Part shown: piece by piece, positions 37,295 through 46,153 of the stretch
Position numbering within the stretch: the stretch's first letter is position 1
Layout: each line of letters begins with the position of its first letter
Assembly: GCA_020721445.1 (NCBI GenBank)
Contig: DYMU01000008.1
Coordinates: forward strand, 1 to 64,000
DNA: 64,000 nt
Direction: 5' to 3'
Source of the DNA: Gemmobacter nectariphilus
Lineage (GTDB): Bacteria; Pseudomonadota; Alphaproteobacteria; Rhodobacterales; Rhodobacteraceae
Program-made: the position numbers and the translations under genes
The notes under the pieces: model-generated
Database searches by the model: none
What the model was told of the DNA's origin: nothing
Seen by the model: only the letters and a program-made list of their open reading frames with translations

Positions 37295-38245
37295 CTATTC
37301 CAACTGATCCGCAAGCCAGTTCTGGATCAGGAAATGCGCAATGGCCCCCTTGCGGGCGGGCTTTATGACGGGATGATCGCCCGCCATCACCGTGACCATG
37401 TCTTCCCGGCTGACCCACAGCGCATGCTCCAGTTCGACCGGATCAAGGGTGATGGCGTCGGTCACCGCCTCGGCGGCACAGCCCAGCATCAGACTGGCCG
37501 GAAACGGCCATGGCTGGCTGCACAGATAGCGCACCGCGCCGATGCGCACGCCCGATTCTTCAAACACCTCACGCCGGACGGCGGCCTCGACCGTCTCGCC
37601 GGGTTCGACAAAGCCGGCCAGACAGGAATACATCCCCTCGGGCCAGCCGGGGCTGCGCCCGATCAGGGCGCGGTTGCCATGGGTGACCAGCATGATCACC
37701 ACCGGATCGGTGCGCGGGTAATGCTGCGCCCCACAGGCCGGGCACGCGCGTTGCCACCCCGCCATCACCGGCACCGACGCAGCCCCGCAGGCCGCGCAAA
37801 AGCCGTGGCTGCGGTGCCATTGCAGCACGGCCCTTGCGGTCGCCGCAAGCTCGGCCTCGCGCGCCGTCAGCCGCAGCATCACGGCGCGCAACTCGACAAA
37901 GGCCAGATCGTCCGGCAAGGCCGGGTGGCGCTGTTCGGTCTGGTCAAGAAAACCGGACACGGTGTGGTCGGCATCTGGCGGTTGCCAGCCAGAAATATCG
38001 GCGGCGAAAACCGGTGTGTCGCCATCGTGCCCCAGAAACACCGTCAGGCCCGCGTCGCGCAACACCGCCGCCCCGGCCGCGACCCAGCCAAGACCACAGC
38101 CAGCCTTCGCCAGCGGCTTGCCCCGCCACAGGGCCAGCACCTTGCCGCGCGCCAGCAGCGCCGCCTGTTGTGCCGCATCGCCCCGCAACGCCGCCGCCCG
38201 GTCCAAGCCAGACCCGCCAAAGGTCACCATTTCTGCACTGCGCAT
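37295..38245 (-). CDS. nudC: NADH pyrophosphatase / RNA NAD-decapping hydrolase NudC
   Basis: 316 residues. A zinc ribbon (Cys150, Cys153, Cys168, Cys171) precedes the Nudix box GFVEPGETVEAAVRREVFEE (211-230) completed by SGV, and the NudC-specific motif SQPWPFPAS (243-251). It hydrolyses NADH to NMNH and AMP, and in E. coli removes NAD caps from RNA. The ATG at 38245 is preferred to the longer frame, as the N-terminal domain starts at FGGSGLDRAAALRGD. It diverges from cpdB across an AT-rich operator-like region. Confidence 0.92.
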   Translation of the reverse strand: MRSAEMVTFGGSGLDRAAALRGDAAQQAALLARGKVLALWRGKPLAKAGCGLGWVAAGAAVLRDAGLTVFLGHDGDTPVFAADISGWQPPDADHTVSGFLDQTEQRHPALPDDLAFVELRAVMLRLTAREAELAATARAVLQWHRSHGFCAACGAASVPVMAGWQRACPACGAQHYPRTDPVVIMLVTHGNRALIGRSPGWPEGMYSCLAGFVEPGETVEAAVRREVFEESGVRIGAVRYLCSQPWPFPASLMLGCAAEAVTDAITLDPVELEHALWVSREDMVTVMAGDHPVIKPARKGAIAHFLIQNWLADQLE

Positions 38246-38332
38246 CCTTGCCCCCACCAACCGTCGGCCCCTGATGGCATGGGCCGTCCCAAGGCGCAAA
38301 TGCACCGATGGGGGACGCGATCAAATTACAAC

Positions 38333-38374
38333 TATAGATTGTCTATATCTATTCTGAAACAGTTTCAGATAGAT
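38333..38374. promoter_or_regulatory. Dense AT-rich palindromic region between nudC and cpdB
   Basis: Two adjoining inverted repeats. TATAGA and TCTATA face each other around TTG (38333-38347). Beginning at 38347, ATCTAT (38347-38352), CTGAAAC (38354-38360), A, GTTTCAG (38362-38368) and ATAGAT (38369-38374) form a nested palindrome with a single extra T. It lies 34 bp before the cpdB start codon and 88 bp from nudC, in an otherwise GC-rich chromosome. It looks like a dimeric-regulator operator overlapping the cpdB promoter; the regulator is unknown. Confidence 0.55.
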
Positions 38375-38407
38375 TAGCCCGCCCGACGCTGGCATTGTGC
38401 ATGACAA

Positions 38408-40345
38408 ATGATCAGGCGTGTCCAAACCAACGTGACTGACTGTCTGTCCCCCTGCGCGGCCCCTGACATCCCAGCCCGCCCCTTGGCGCCCGGGCAGGCT
38501 TGGGCACAGGTGCGTCTACTGGCCACCAGTGATCTGCACATGCATATCGCCGCGCATGACTATCACGCTGACCGCCCTTGTTTTCGCAAGGGTCTGGCGA
38601 TGACCGCCAGCCTGATTGCGCAGGCAAGGGCCGAGGTGCCAGTGTCGGTCCTTCTGGACAATGGCGATTTTTTGCAAGGCAGCCCGCTGGGTGATTTTGT
38701 GGCGCAGCAGGCCCTGCACCCGCACCCGATGGTGCAGGCCATGGCGCATCTGGGCTATGATGCGGTCAATATCGGCAATCATGAGTTTTCGCACGGCTTC
38801 GACACCTTGACCAAGGCCCTTGCCGATGCGCCGTTTGCCTGCCTTTCCGCCAATACGCTGCCCGCCCCGGGCAGCACCTCGGCCCGTTTGCTGCCGCCCT
38901 GGACCCTGATTTCGCGGGAAGTCACCGACAGCGCCGGGCAGCGCCACCGGCTTTTGATCGGCGTCATCGGCGTGTTGCCGCCCGAAACCCAGGTCTGGGA
39001 CAAGCAGGCCATCGCCGGCCGGGTGTGCATGGCGCCGATGACCGCGACCATCGCGCAGCACCTGCCTGCGCTTCGGGCGGCCGGGGCCGATCTGGTGGTG
39101 GTGCTGGCGCATTGCGGCCTTGGCGACGGCTACGATGGTCAGGGCCAAAGCGCGGGCACCCGGCAGGATGGGGCGCAGCAGATAGCGGCTTTACCCGGGG
39201 TCGATGCGGTGGTGATGGGCCATGTCCACAGCGTGTTTCCCGGCCCCGACATCACCGCGCGCCCCGGCGTTGATCCGGTGCGCGGCACGCTGTGCGGCAA
39301 ACCCGCCGTGATGCCGGGGGCTTACGGCGCATACCTGGGGGTCATCGACCTTGACCTTGCCTTTGGGCCTTCGGGCTGGGCAGTGACCGGCCACCATGTC
39401 GAAACCCGCGCCATCTTCCGGCGCGACGCGCAGGGGCACGCCATGCCGTCGGTCACCCCCGATGCCGGGGTCGAGGCCCTGATCCAGCCAGTGCATCTTG
39501 CAACGGTTGACTGGGCCCGCAGACCCATCGCGCGAACCCCGCGGCCGCTGCACAGCTACTTTGCAATGGTGGCGGATTGCGCGGCCACCCGGCTGATCAA
39601 CCATGCGCAGGCCGACTATGTTGCCACGCGCCTGCGGGACGGGCCGTTTGCAGGGCTGCCGGTCCTGTCGGCCACCGCCCCGTTCAAGGCCGGGGGCCGG
39701 GGCGGGCCGGACAACTTTACCTTCATTCCGGCGGGCGACGTGCTTTTGCGCCATGCCGTCGATCTGTACATGCATCCCAACACCGTCATGGCCCTGCGCC
39801 TGACGGGTGCGGCGCTGCGCACCTGGCTGGAACGGTCGGTGCAGGGCTTTCGCACGGTCATTCCGGGCGCGGCGGATCAGCCGCTGATCAACAGCGATCT
39901 GCCATCCTTTCTGTTCGATACCATCCTTGGCCTGACCTATGAAATCGACCTGTCGTCGCCCGGCGCAGATCAGGGCGGCTGCCGTATTCGCAATCTGTGC
40001 TGGCAAGGCGCGCCGCTTGATGCGGCGCAAGACTTCATTCTGGCCACCAACAGCTATCGCGGGTCGGGCAGCGGCGGCTTTGCCCCGGTCGATGGCGCGT
40101 CGGTCGTGCTTGCCGACGAGGTGGCAAATCGCGATCTTCTGATCCGCTATTTGTCTGACGGCCGCCTTGATGACGCCTGTTTCAATGCCCCGCCCGCCTG
40201 GCGGTTCCGGGCACTTCCCGGCACCTCGGTCGTGTTTGAAACCAGCCCGCTGGCAGCGCCGTTCATCGCCGATCACCCAAGCCTGTGCATGCATCCGCTT
40301 GGCCCCACGCCGACCGGCTTTTTGCAGGTGCGGTTGCAATTGTAG
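38408..40345 (+). CDS. cpdB: 2',3'-cyclic-nucleotide phosphodiesterase/5'-nucleotidase family protein
   Basis: 645 residues. The N-terminal metallophosphoesterase domain has ATSDLHMHI, LLDNGDFLQGSPLG, NIGNHEFSHG, AHCGLG and VMGHVHSVFPG. The C-terminal 5'-nucleotidase domain has the substrate motifs DNFTFIPAGDVLLR, LRLTGAALRTWLERS and TNSYRGSGSGGF. The layout matches CpdB, which degrades 2',3'-cNMPs and 3'-nucleotides in the periplasm. Unlike CpdB, no signal peptide is evident: the first 34 residues are not hydrophobic. Secretion is therefore unproven. It is preceded by a palindromic operator-like region. Confidence 0.88.
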   Translation: MIRRVQTNVTDCLSPCAAPDIPARPLAPGQAWAQVRLLATSDLHMHIAAHDYHADRPCFRKGLAMTASLIAQARAEVPVSVLLDNGDFLQGSPLGDFVAQQALHPHPMVQAMAHLGYDAVNIGNHEFSHGFDTLTKALADAPFACLSANTLPAPGSTSARLLPPWTLISREVTDSAGQRHRLLIGVIGVLPPETQVWDKQAIAGRVCMAPMTATIAQHLPALRAAGADLVVVLAHCGLGDGYDGQGQSAGTRQDGAQQIAALPGVDAVVMGHVHSVFPGPDITARPGVDPVRGTLCGKPAVMPGAYGAYLGVIDLDLAFGPSGWAVTGHHVETRAIFRRDAQGHAMPSVTPDAGVEALIQPVHLATVDWARRPIARTPRPLHSYFAMVADCAATRLINHAQADYVATRLRDGPFAGLPVLSATAPFKAGGRGGPDNFTFIPAGDVLLRHAVDLYMHPNTVMALRLTGAALRTWLERSVQGFRTVIPGAADQPLINSDLPSFLFDTILGLTYEIDLSSPGADQGGCRIRNLCWQGAPLDAAQDFILATNSYRGSGSGGFAPVDGASVVLADEVANRDLLIRYLSDGRLDDACFNAPPAWRFRALPGTSVVFETSPLAAPFIADHPSLCMHPLGPTPTGFLQVRLQL

Positions 40346-40423
40346 CAACCTTTCGCCCGGGTTCTGCGTCTGGTAGGGCTGGCGACACTGGGCGTTTGGC
40401 CGCCCAAGCACGGGGATGCCGCG

Positions 40424-41059
40424 ATGTTTGACGCCATTCTGTTCGATCTTGACGGCACCTTGGTCGATACCGAACGCTTGTCGCTGCAATCGGGTGCCAA
40501 GGCCTTTGCCGACCACGGCCACCCTTCGGTGGAGGATCTGCTGCACCGACTGGTCGGAATCGACCAGACCAGCGGGGCCGATCTGATCCGCGCGCATTGC
40601 CCCGGCATCGACGTGACCAGCCTTGAAGCCGCCTGGCAGGCCAATTTCCAGGCGCTGCAAACCCGGCATCTGCCGCTGAAACCGGGGGCTGCGGATATCG
40701 TGTCGGCCTTGCGCCACAGCCATGCGCTGGCGGTGGTCACTTCGTCGCGCCGTGACCCGGCCGAGGCGCGTCTGGTGCAGGCCGGGTTGCGACAGGCCTT
40801 TCGGCTGGTGGTGACGCGCGATGATGTATCAGACCCCAAGCCGCACCCCGCGCCCTACCTTCTGGCAGCGCAATCCCTGGGCGTAGCGCCTGCCCGCTGC
40901 CTTGTGTTCGAAGACAGCGAGCCGGGGGCAAAATCGGCATGGACCGCTGGCATGACCGTGGTGCAGGTGCCCGACATTCTGCCATCCTCGGGCCAGTTCG
41001 CGCATCACATCGCCGCCAACCTGACCGCGGCCGCCCGTTGGGCCGGGGTCTGGACCTAG
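40424..41059 (+). CDS. HAD-superfamily hydrolase, subfamily IA (phosphatase-like)
   Basis: 211 residues with nucleophile DLDGTLVDTE near 8-17, cap helices (20-80), motif II in VVTSSRRD, a motif III lysine in DDVSDPKPHPAPYL and motif IV in CLVFEDSEPGAKSAWTAGM. This is the beta-phosphoglucomutase/phosphoglycolate phosphatase-like group of sugar-phosphate phosphatases; the substrate is unknown. It follows cpdB at 78 bp and may be co-transcribed with it. A nucleotide phosphatase role next to cpdB is an inference. Confidence 0.85.
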   Translation: MFDAILFDLDGTLVDTERLSLQSGAKAFADHGHPSVEDLLHRLVGIDQTSGADLIRAHCPGIDVTSLEAAWQANFQALQTRHLPLKPGAADIVSALRHSHALAVVTSSRRDPAEARLVQAGLRQAFRLVVTRDDVSDPKPHPAPYLLAAQSLGVAPARCLVFEDSEPGAKSAWTAGMTVVQVPDILPSSGQFAHHIAANLTAAARWAGVWT

Positions 41060-41142
41060 CCACGTTCCGGGCTTAGCCGCGTTCCGGGCCTCACCGGGGT
41101 CTGGGCTTGGGGCTTGCAAAAGCGGCGGCCCTGCCCTATCTG

Positions 41143-41246
41143 GGGGTCGAGAGGTTGGCGCGGGCGAGCGCCTCGCCAACCCGGTCAGGTCCGGAAGGAA
41201 GCAGCCGTAACGAGCCCCGCTTGGGTCGTTGTCCAGCCTCTCACCT
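41143..41246 (+). ncRNA. ffs: Signal recognition particle RNA (small bacterial type)
   Basis: The conserved domain IV is plain: GGTCAGGTCCGGAAGGAAGC at 41183-41202 followed by AGCCGTAAC, with the GGAA tetraloop and the symmetrical and asymmetrical loops that bind Ffh. Outer pairing joins GAGAGGTTGG near 41149-41158 with CCAGCCTCTC at 41233-41242. About 100 nt, the usual alphaproteobacterial size. A pyrimidine-rich end (CTCACCTC, then TTTCCTTTT) follows. Confidence 0.93.
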
Positions 41247-41602
41247 CAATTTCCTTTTCCAGTATGTGTCATGCTCGCGGCGTGGCGCCGCCGCTGGCGC
41301 CGGCTACACCACCAGCGCATGCGCCGGGTCGTGCCGCTTTGCCTTGGCCTCCATCGACCGATCGGCCTTGTGCAAACCCGCCTTGTGCAACCCGTGGTCG
41401 CCCTTGGGTTGCATGCCCGCCGAAACTGCGCTTGCAGTTCCAGCCATGCCAAGTCATCATGGCTGATATGATTTTTGGCCAAAAGCTGAAAACATGATCA
41501 AGATCAATGCTGCACCTGCATCCGGTGCCTAAGGCTTTGGTCTCTTCGGCGATCCGTGGAAACGGGTCTGATCAGGAACGATGCAAGAAAAGGGAATCGT
41601 GC
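41247..41602. other. 356-bp region between ffs and nuoA
   Basis: No gene is supported. It contains a GC hairpin cluster (GGCGCCGCCGCTGGCGCC area near 41283-41305), a TTGTGCAA direct repeat (GTGCAAACCCGCCTTGTGCAA near 41369-41389), an AT-rich stretch at 41463-41500 and an FNR-type box at 41494-41507. It is the likely promoter region of the nuo operon. Confidence 0.55.
41494..41507. promoter_or_regulatory. FNR-type box upstream of the nuo operon
   Basis: ATGATCAAGATCAA differs from the FNR palindrome TTGAT-N4-ATCAA at one position (A for T at the first base). Its centre is 102 bp before the nuoA ATG. No convincing -10 hexamer is seen at the ideal spacing (TAAGGC at 41530-41535), so activation or repression cannot be told from sequence. 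Confidence 0.5.
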
Positions 41603-41995
41603 ATGTCGGTTCTGTTGTCCGGCCTTGACCCAAGGGTCGCGTTGTTGATTCACCTTGCAATCACCGGCGTGGTGGTCGCCATCATCCTTGTTCTGGCTGG
41701 CTGGATGCGCGAGCCGTCGCGCGATGGCTTTGGCGTCTATGAAAGCGGGGCCGCCCCCGGCGCGCCGATGCGCGGCATGGTGGCCGCACCCTATTTCATG
41801 ATCGCCGTCTTCTTCATGATCTTTGATGTCGAGGTGGCTGTACTGTTTGCATGGGCGGTTGCAGCGCCTGCTGTGGGCATGGCCGGGCTGATTGGTGCGA
41901 CAGTCTTCATCACTGTGCTTCTGGCGGCACTGGCCTACCTGTGGATGGACGGTGCCTTGGAAACCGGGCCCAAGCCCCGGCCTGACAGCAGATAA
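41603..41995 (+). CDS. nuoA: NADH-quinone oxidoreductase subunit A
   Basis: 130-residue membrane subunit of complex I with three helices. The first is LLIHLAITGVVVAIILVLAGW, and the Asp-x-Glu pair typical of NuoA lies in MIFDVEVAVLFAWAV. The N-terminal loop between helices 1 and 2 is the redox-gated loop (YESGAAPG) seen as YECG in most NuoA, here with Ser in place of the loop cysteine. The ATG at 41603 follows AAAAGGGA. It heads the thirteen-gene operon. Confidence 0.93.
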   Translation: MSVLLSGLDPRVALLIHLAITGVVVAIILVLAGWMREPSRDGFGVYESGAAPGAPMRGMVAAPYFMIAVFFMIFDVEVAVLFAWAVAAPAVGMAGLIGATVFITVLLAALAYLWMDGALETGPKPRPDSR

Positions 41996-42007
41996 AAGGC
42001 CCAAACC

Positions 42008-42637
42008 ATGACCCATTCCCTGACCCGCCCCGGCGACGAGACGCCGCCTGAAAGCCAGATGGCCGTCAGCCAGTTGTTCACCCGTCTGGATGATCTGGTG
42101 GCATGGTCGCGCAAGAACAGCCTGTGGCCGTTCAACTTTGGTCTGTCGTGCTGCTATGTCGAAATGGCCACCGCGCTGACGCCCATGTATGACCAAGCCC
42201 GCTTCGGGGCCGAGGTGATCCGCTCCACCCCGCGTCAGGCCGACCTCTTGATCGTGTCGGGCACGGTGTTTCGCAAGATGGCGGTCCCGCTCAAGCGTCT
42301 GTATGAACAGATGAAGGAACCCCGCTGGGTGATCTCGATGGGGGCCTGCGCCAATTCGGGCGGGATGTATGACATCTATTCCGTGGTGCAGGGCGTCGAC
42401 AGCTTTCTGCCGGTTGATGTCTATGTCCCCGGTTGCCCGCCGCGCCCCGAGGCGTTGATGGAGGCGCTGGTGCTTTTGCAGCAAAAGATCGGCACCGAAC
42501 GCCGCCCGCTGTCGATCCGCATGGGCGACATGGTCACGCCCCCCGCCCATCCCTTCAACCCGACGCCCCGCCGCGACGCGCTTCAAGCGCAGCGCGCCGC
42601 CTGCACCCGCCTGACCGGACCGGAGGAGTCCGAATGA
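42008..42637 (+). CDS. nuoB: NADH-quinone oxidoreductase subunit B
   Basis: 209-residue peripheral subunit that carries the terminal 4Fe-4S cluster N2, with tandem cysteines in [10 protein letters not shown] plus MGACANSGG and VPGCPPRPE. It binds at the quinone site with NuoCD. A longer C-terminal tail ([21 protein letters not shown]) goes beyond the core, similar to the NuoB proteins of E. coli-type enzymes. It starts 12 bp after nuoA and overlaps nuoCD by four bases. Confidence 0.95.
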   Translation: MTHSLTRPGDETPPESQMAVSQLFTRLDDLVAWSRKNSLWPFNFGLSCCYVEMATALTPMYDQARFGAEVIRSTPRQADLLIVSGTVFRKMAVPLKRLYEQMKEPRWVISMGACANSGGMYDIYSVVQGVDSFLPVDVYVPGCPPRPEALMEALVLLQQKIGTERRPLSIRMGDMVTPPAHPFNPTPRRDALQAQRAACTRLTGPEESE

Positions 42638-44394
42638 GCCTGGATGCCGCCCCCGCCACCGATGTTGTGGCCAGCCTGCAAGCCCGCTTTGGCCCGGCCA
42701 TCCGCGCGGTGCAGCCCACCGGCGAGCCGTTTCCCGTGCTGTGGATCGACGCGCAGGCCAGCCCCGCCATCCACCGCTATCTGCGCAGCGAAATCGCGCA
42801 AGCCTATGGCCTGATGACCGACCTGTGGGCAATTGACGAGACCACCCGCCAGCACCGCGCCGGGCAACCGCCATCGGGGGTCACGCTGTGCAGCCACCTT
42901 ACCTCGTTCGGGCGCAATGCCGATATCCGGCTCAAGGTCGCCTGCGACGCGGGCAGCCCCCGCGCGTGGTCCATCGCCCAAGTCTACGCCAATGCCGACT
43001 GGTATGAGCGCGAGGCCTTCGACATGTTCGGTGTCACGTTTGAAGGCCGCGACAGCCACCGCCGCATCCTGATGCCGCCCACATGGGTGGGCCACCCGTT
43101 GCGCAAATCGCACTACGCCCGCGCGACAGAACGCGACCCTTTCCGCATGACGGACGAGTATTTCGCCGCCGAAGAACGCGCGCAGGTGTCCACGCCCGAG
43201 GAACTGGGCCTGGCCGCCAGCCGCGATGGCGAAGACCTGATGGTGCTGAACTTCGGCCCGCACCACCCGTCTACCCATGGCGTGTTGCGCATCCTGCTGG
43301 GTCTTGCCGGCGAAGAACTGGTCTGGGCCTGGCCCGACATCGGCTATCACCACCGCGGTGCCGAAAAAATGGCCGAACGCCAGACCTGGCACAGCTACAT
43401 CCCCTACACTGACCGCATCGACTATCTGGGCGGCGTGATGAGCGAGCTGCCCTATCTGATGGCGGTGGAACAGTTGTGCGGCATCACCGTGCCGGACCGC
43501 GCCCAGATCATCCGGGTGATGCTGGCCGAGTTCTACCGCATCATGAACCACCTCTTGTTTTATGGCACCATGGCGCAGGACGTGGGGCAGATGTCGCCGG
43601 TGTTCTATATGTTCACCGACCGCGAGAAAGCCTACACCGTCATCCAAGCCATCACCGGCGCGCGGATGCACCCGGCGTTTTTCCGCATCGGCGGCGTGGC
43701 GATGGACCTGCCGAATGGCTGGGATACGTTGGTGCGTGATTTCATCGACTGGCTGCCCGCCCGGCTGGATGATTACGAAGGCATGGTGCTGCGCTCGGAA
43801 CTGTTCAAGGTGCGCACCGTCGGCGTTGGCGCCTATGACACCGACACCGCCCTGACCTGGGGCACCACCGGGCCGGGGCTGCGCGCCACCGGCTGCGATT
43901 GGGATTGGCGCAAGGCCCGCCCCTATTCCGGCTATGACAACTTTGACTTTGACGTGCCCGTGGGCGCGCGCGGCGACATCTATGATCGCACCGTGGTGCG
44001 GGTCGAAGAAATGCGCCAATCGCTGCGCATCATCCGGCAATGCCTTGAAAACATGCCCGCAGGCTCGTTCAAGGCCGACCATCCGCTGACCACGCCGCCG
44101 ATGCGTGACAAGATGCAGCACGACATCGAAACCCTGATCCAGCATTTCCTGTCGGTCAGTCAGGGCACCGTGGTCCCGGCGGGCGAGGCGACGGGGCAAG
44201 TCGAAACCCACCGTGGTCTTGCGCAGTATTCCCTGATCTCGGACGGCGGCACCCGCAGCTACCGCACCCGCATCCGCACGCCGTCGTTTGCGCACCTGCA
44301 AATGATTCCGCAGATCGCGCCGGGCATGACCGTGGCCGATCTGGTGGTGCATATCGCCAGCCTTGATTTCGTGATGTCGGACGTGGACAGATGA
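42634..44394 (+). CDS. nuoCD: NADH-quinone oxidoreductase fused subunit C/D
   Basis: 586 residues, a single chain fusing NuoC (30-kDa, about 1-185; [21 protein letters not shown]-like motif near 110-130) and NuoD (49-kDa, about 200-586; [13 protein letters not shown] near 210 and the quinone-site signatures [10 protein letters not shown] and [13 protein letters not shown]). Separate nuoC and nuoD genes are usual in alphaproteobacterial operons; the fusion is typical of E. coli-type complex I. The ATG at 42634 overlaps nuoB's stop. The longer frame starting inside nuoB is not coding. Confidence 0.95.
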   Translation: MSLDAAPATDVVASLQARFGPAIRAVQPTGEPFPVLWIDAQASPAIHRYLRSEIAQAYGLMTDLWAIDETTRQHRAGQPPSGVTLCSHLTSFGRNADIRLKVACDAGSPRAWSIAQVYANADWYEREAFDMFGVTFEGRDSHRRILMPPTWVGHPLRKSHYARATERDPFRMTDEYFAAEERAQVSTPEELGLAASRDGEDLMVLNFGPHHPSTHGVLRILLGLAGEELVWAWPDIGYHHRGAEKMAERQTWHSYIPYTDRIDYLGGVMSELPYLMAVEQLCGITVPDRAQIIRVMLAEFYRIMNHLLFYGTMAQDVGQMSPVFYMFTDREKAYTVIQAITGARMHPAFFRIGGVAMDLPNGWDTLVRDFIDWLPARLDDYEGMVLRSELFKVRTVGVGAYDTDTALTWGTTGPGLRATGCDWDWRKARPYSGYDNFDFDVPVGARGDIYDRTVVRVEEMRQSLRIIRQCLENMPAGSFKADHPLTTPPMRDKMQHDIETLIQHFLSVSQGTVVPAGEATGQVETHRGLAQYSLISDGGTRSYRTRIRTPSFAHLQMIPQIAPGMTVADLVVHIASLDFVMSDVDR

Positions 44395-44864
44395 CCCTGC
44401 CAGAGCCTCTGAAAAGCCAGATCCTGCATGCCGTCGCTGAAGATGGCGGCGCAAAACCCGCCATGCTGGAAGCCTTGCGTCTGGTGCAACAGGCCGAAGG
44501 CTGGGTCAGCGACGCGCGTCTGGCGCAGGTGGCCGATCTGCTGGGTGTCAGCACCGCCGAGCTGGACAGCATCGCCACCTTCTACAGCCTGATCTTCCGC
44601 AAGCCGGTGGGCCAGACCGTGATCATGCTGTGCGACGGCGCAAGCTGCTGGATGAACGGCGGCGATGCCTTGCGCGACGCGTTGATGGACAGGCTTGGCA
44701 TCGGTTACGGCCAGACCACCGCCGATGGTCGCTATACCCTGATCAACTCGGCCTGCGTCGGCGGCTGCGACCGTGCGCCTGCCCTGCTGATCGGCCCCGG
44801 CCGCCGCCTTGTCGGCCCGCTGTCACCCGATGGCGTGGCCGCATTGCTGGAGGGCGGGCTATGA
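44391..44864 (+). CDS. nuoE: NADH-quinone oxidoreductase subunit E
   Basis: 157-residue thioredoxin-fold subunit with the 2Fe-2S cluster N1a. The cysteines are in LCDGASCW and [11 protein letters not shown]. An N-terminal helical part (about 1-70) contains [24 protein letters not shown], leading to [14 protein letters not shown]. Part of the NADH dehydrogenase module with NuoF and NuoG. ATGA overlaps on both sides. Confidence 0.94.
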   Translation: MTLPEPLKSQILHAVAEDGGAKPAMLEALRLVQQAEGWVSDARLAQVADLLGVSTAELDSIATFYSLIFRKPVGQTVIMLCDGASCWMNGGDALRDALMDRLGIGYGQTTADGRYTLINSACVGGCDRAPALLIGPGRRLVGPLSPDGVAALLEGGL

Positions 44865-46153
44865 GCGAGACGCTTCCCCTGACCGGCCGCGCCCGCCCCG
44901 ACCGCAGCCCGCATACCCTTGCCGAATGGCGGGCGGTGGGTGGCTACGCTTCGGTGGAGCGTGCCTTGCAGATGACGCCCGTGCAACTGGTTGATCTGGT
45001 CGATGCCGCCAACCTGAACGGGCGCGGCGGCGCGGGCTTTCAGGCCGCCAAGAAATGGCGCTTCATGCCCGCCGTCGGCACCTCGCCCGGGATCGGCACC
45101 AACTATCTGATCGTCAATGGCGACGAGATGGAACCCGGTGCCTTCAAGGACCGCTTCCTGCTGGAAGCCCTGCCGCATCAGGTGGTCGAAGGCGCGATCA
45201 TCGCCGCCTATGCCACCCATTCGCGCCACGCGATCATCCTGATCCGCGACGATTATCGCGCCGGCATCAGCGCCATCCGCCGCGCCATTGCCGCGGCCGA
45301 GGCGGCAAACCTGCTGGGCACCAATATCCTCGGGTCAGGCTTCAACCTGCACCTGCGGGTTCACCCCTCGGCAGGCCGCTATATCGTGGGCGAGGAAACC
45401 GCGCTGATATCGGCCCTTGAAGGTGGTCGCGCCATTCCGCGCAAACGCCCGCCGTTTCCGGCGCAATCGGGGCTGTGGGGTCGCCCCACCACCGTGAACA
45501 ATGTCGAAACCATCTCGCTGGTGCCGCATATCGTGGCGCAAGGCGCGCAATGGTTCCGCGCCCTGTCGCGTACCGAAGAAGGCGGAACCAAGCTTTACGG
45601 CGTCTCGGGAATGGTCAACCGCCCGCAACTGATCGAGGCCCCGATGGGCACCACCGCGCGCGAATTGATCGACCGCGCGGGCGGTGTTTCGGGCACCGGC
45701 GTCTTGCGCTGCTTTCAACCCGGCGGCGGGGCGACGCCGTTTCTGGAACCCGCCGATCTGGACACACCGATGGACTTTGGCCACATGGCAAAGGCGCATT
45801 CGATGCTGGGCACCGGCACGCTGATCGTGCTGGATCAGGGCACCTGCCCGGTCGCCGTCACCGCGCGGCACATGGCGTTTTACGCCCGCGAAAGCTGTGG
45901 CTGGTGCACGCCCTGCCGCGAAGGCCTGCCCTGGGCCGCCCGCATCCTGACCGCGCTGGAAGACGGCACCGCCACGCCGCGCGACATTGACATCCTGCGC
46001 ATGACCGCGGCTGAGGCTGGCCCGCGTGGCCGCACCTTCTGCGACCTGATGGGGGGGGCCATGGGGCCGCTTGCCTCACTTCTTTCCCGCTTTGGCGATC
46101 TGGTCGAGGCGCACTTGGACGGCGGCTGCCCGATCCGCAGGGGGCTGCTATGA
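44861..46153 (+). CDS. nuoF: NADH-quinone oxidoreductase subunit F
   Basis: 430-residue flavoprotein that binds NADH, FMN and the 4Fe-4S cluster N3. The motifs are the NADH/FMN loop NGRGGAGFQAAKKWRF, then NGDEMEPGAFKDRFLLE, the FMN site YIVGEETALI.S.LEG, and cluster ligands ESCGWCTPCREG plus a fourth cysteine in RTFCDLMGG. A G8 run at 46051-46058 lies in the codons just after that cysteine. ATGA overlaps with nuoE and nuoG. Confidence 0.95.
   Translation: MSETLPLTGRARPDRSPHTLAEWRAVGGYASVERALQMTPVQLVDLVDAANLNGRGGAGFQAAKKWRFMPAVGTSPGIGTNYLIVNGDEMEPGAFKDRFLLEALPHQVVEGAIIAAYATHSRHAIILIRDDYRAGISAIRRAIAAAEAANLLGTNILGSGFNLHLRVHPSAGRYIVGEETALISALEGGRAIPRKRPPFPAQSGLWGRPTTVNNVETISLVPHIVAQGAQWFRALSRTEEGGTKLYGVSGMVNRPQLIEAPMGTTARELIDRAGGVSGTGVLRCFQPGGGATPFLEPADLDTPMDFGHMAKAHSMLGTGTLIVLDQGTCPVAVTARHMAFYARESCGWCTPCREGLPWAARILTALEDGTATPRDIDILRMTAAEAGPRGRTFCDLMGGAMGPLASLLSRFGDLVEAHLDGGCPIRRGLL

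Noticed and set aside
41247-41602. A coding region or second small RNA between ffs and nuoA
   Set aside because: The overlapping short frames in several registers lack a ribosome-binding site and family features. Only promoter-like elements are supported.
42583-44454. A 623-codon open frame antisense to nuoCD
   Set aside because: Composition artefact opposite a canonical gene with conserved catalytic motifs.
46051-46058. Frameshift in nuoF at the G8 run
   Set aside because: The frame is intact as given, and the protein continues with normal NuoF sequence to its stop.
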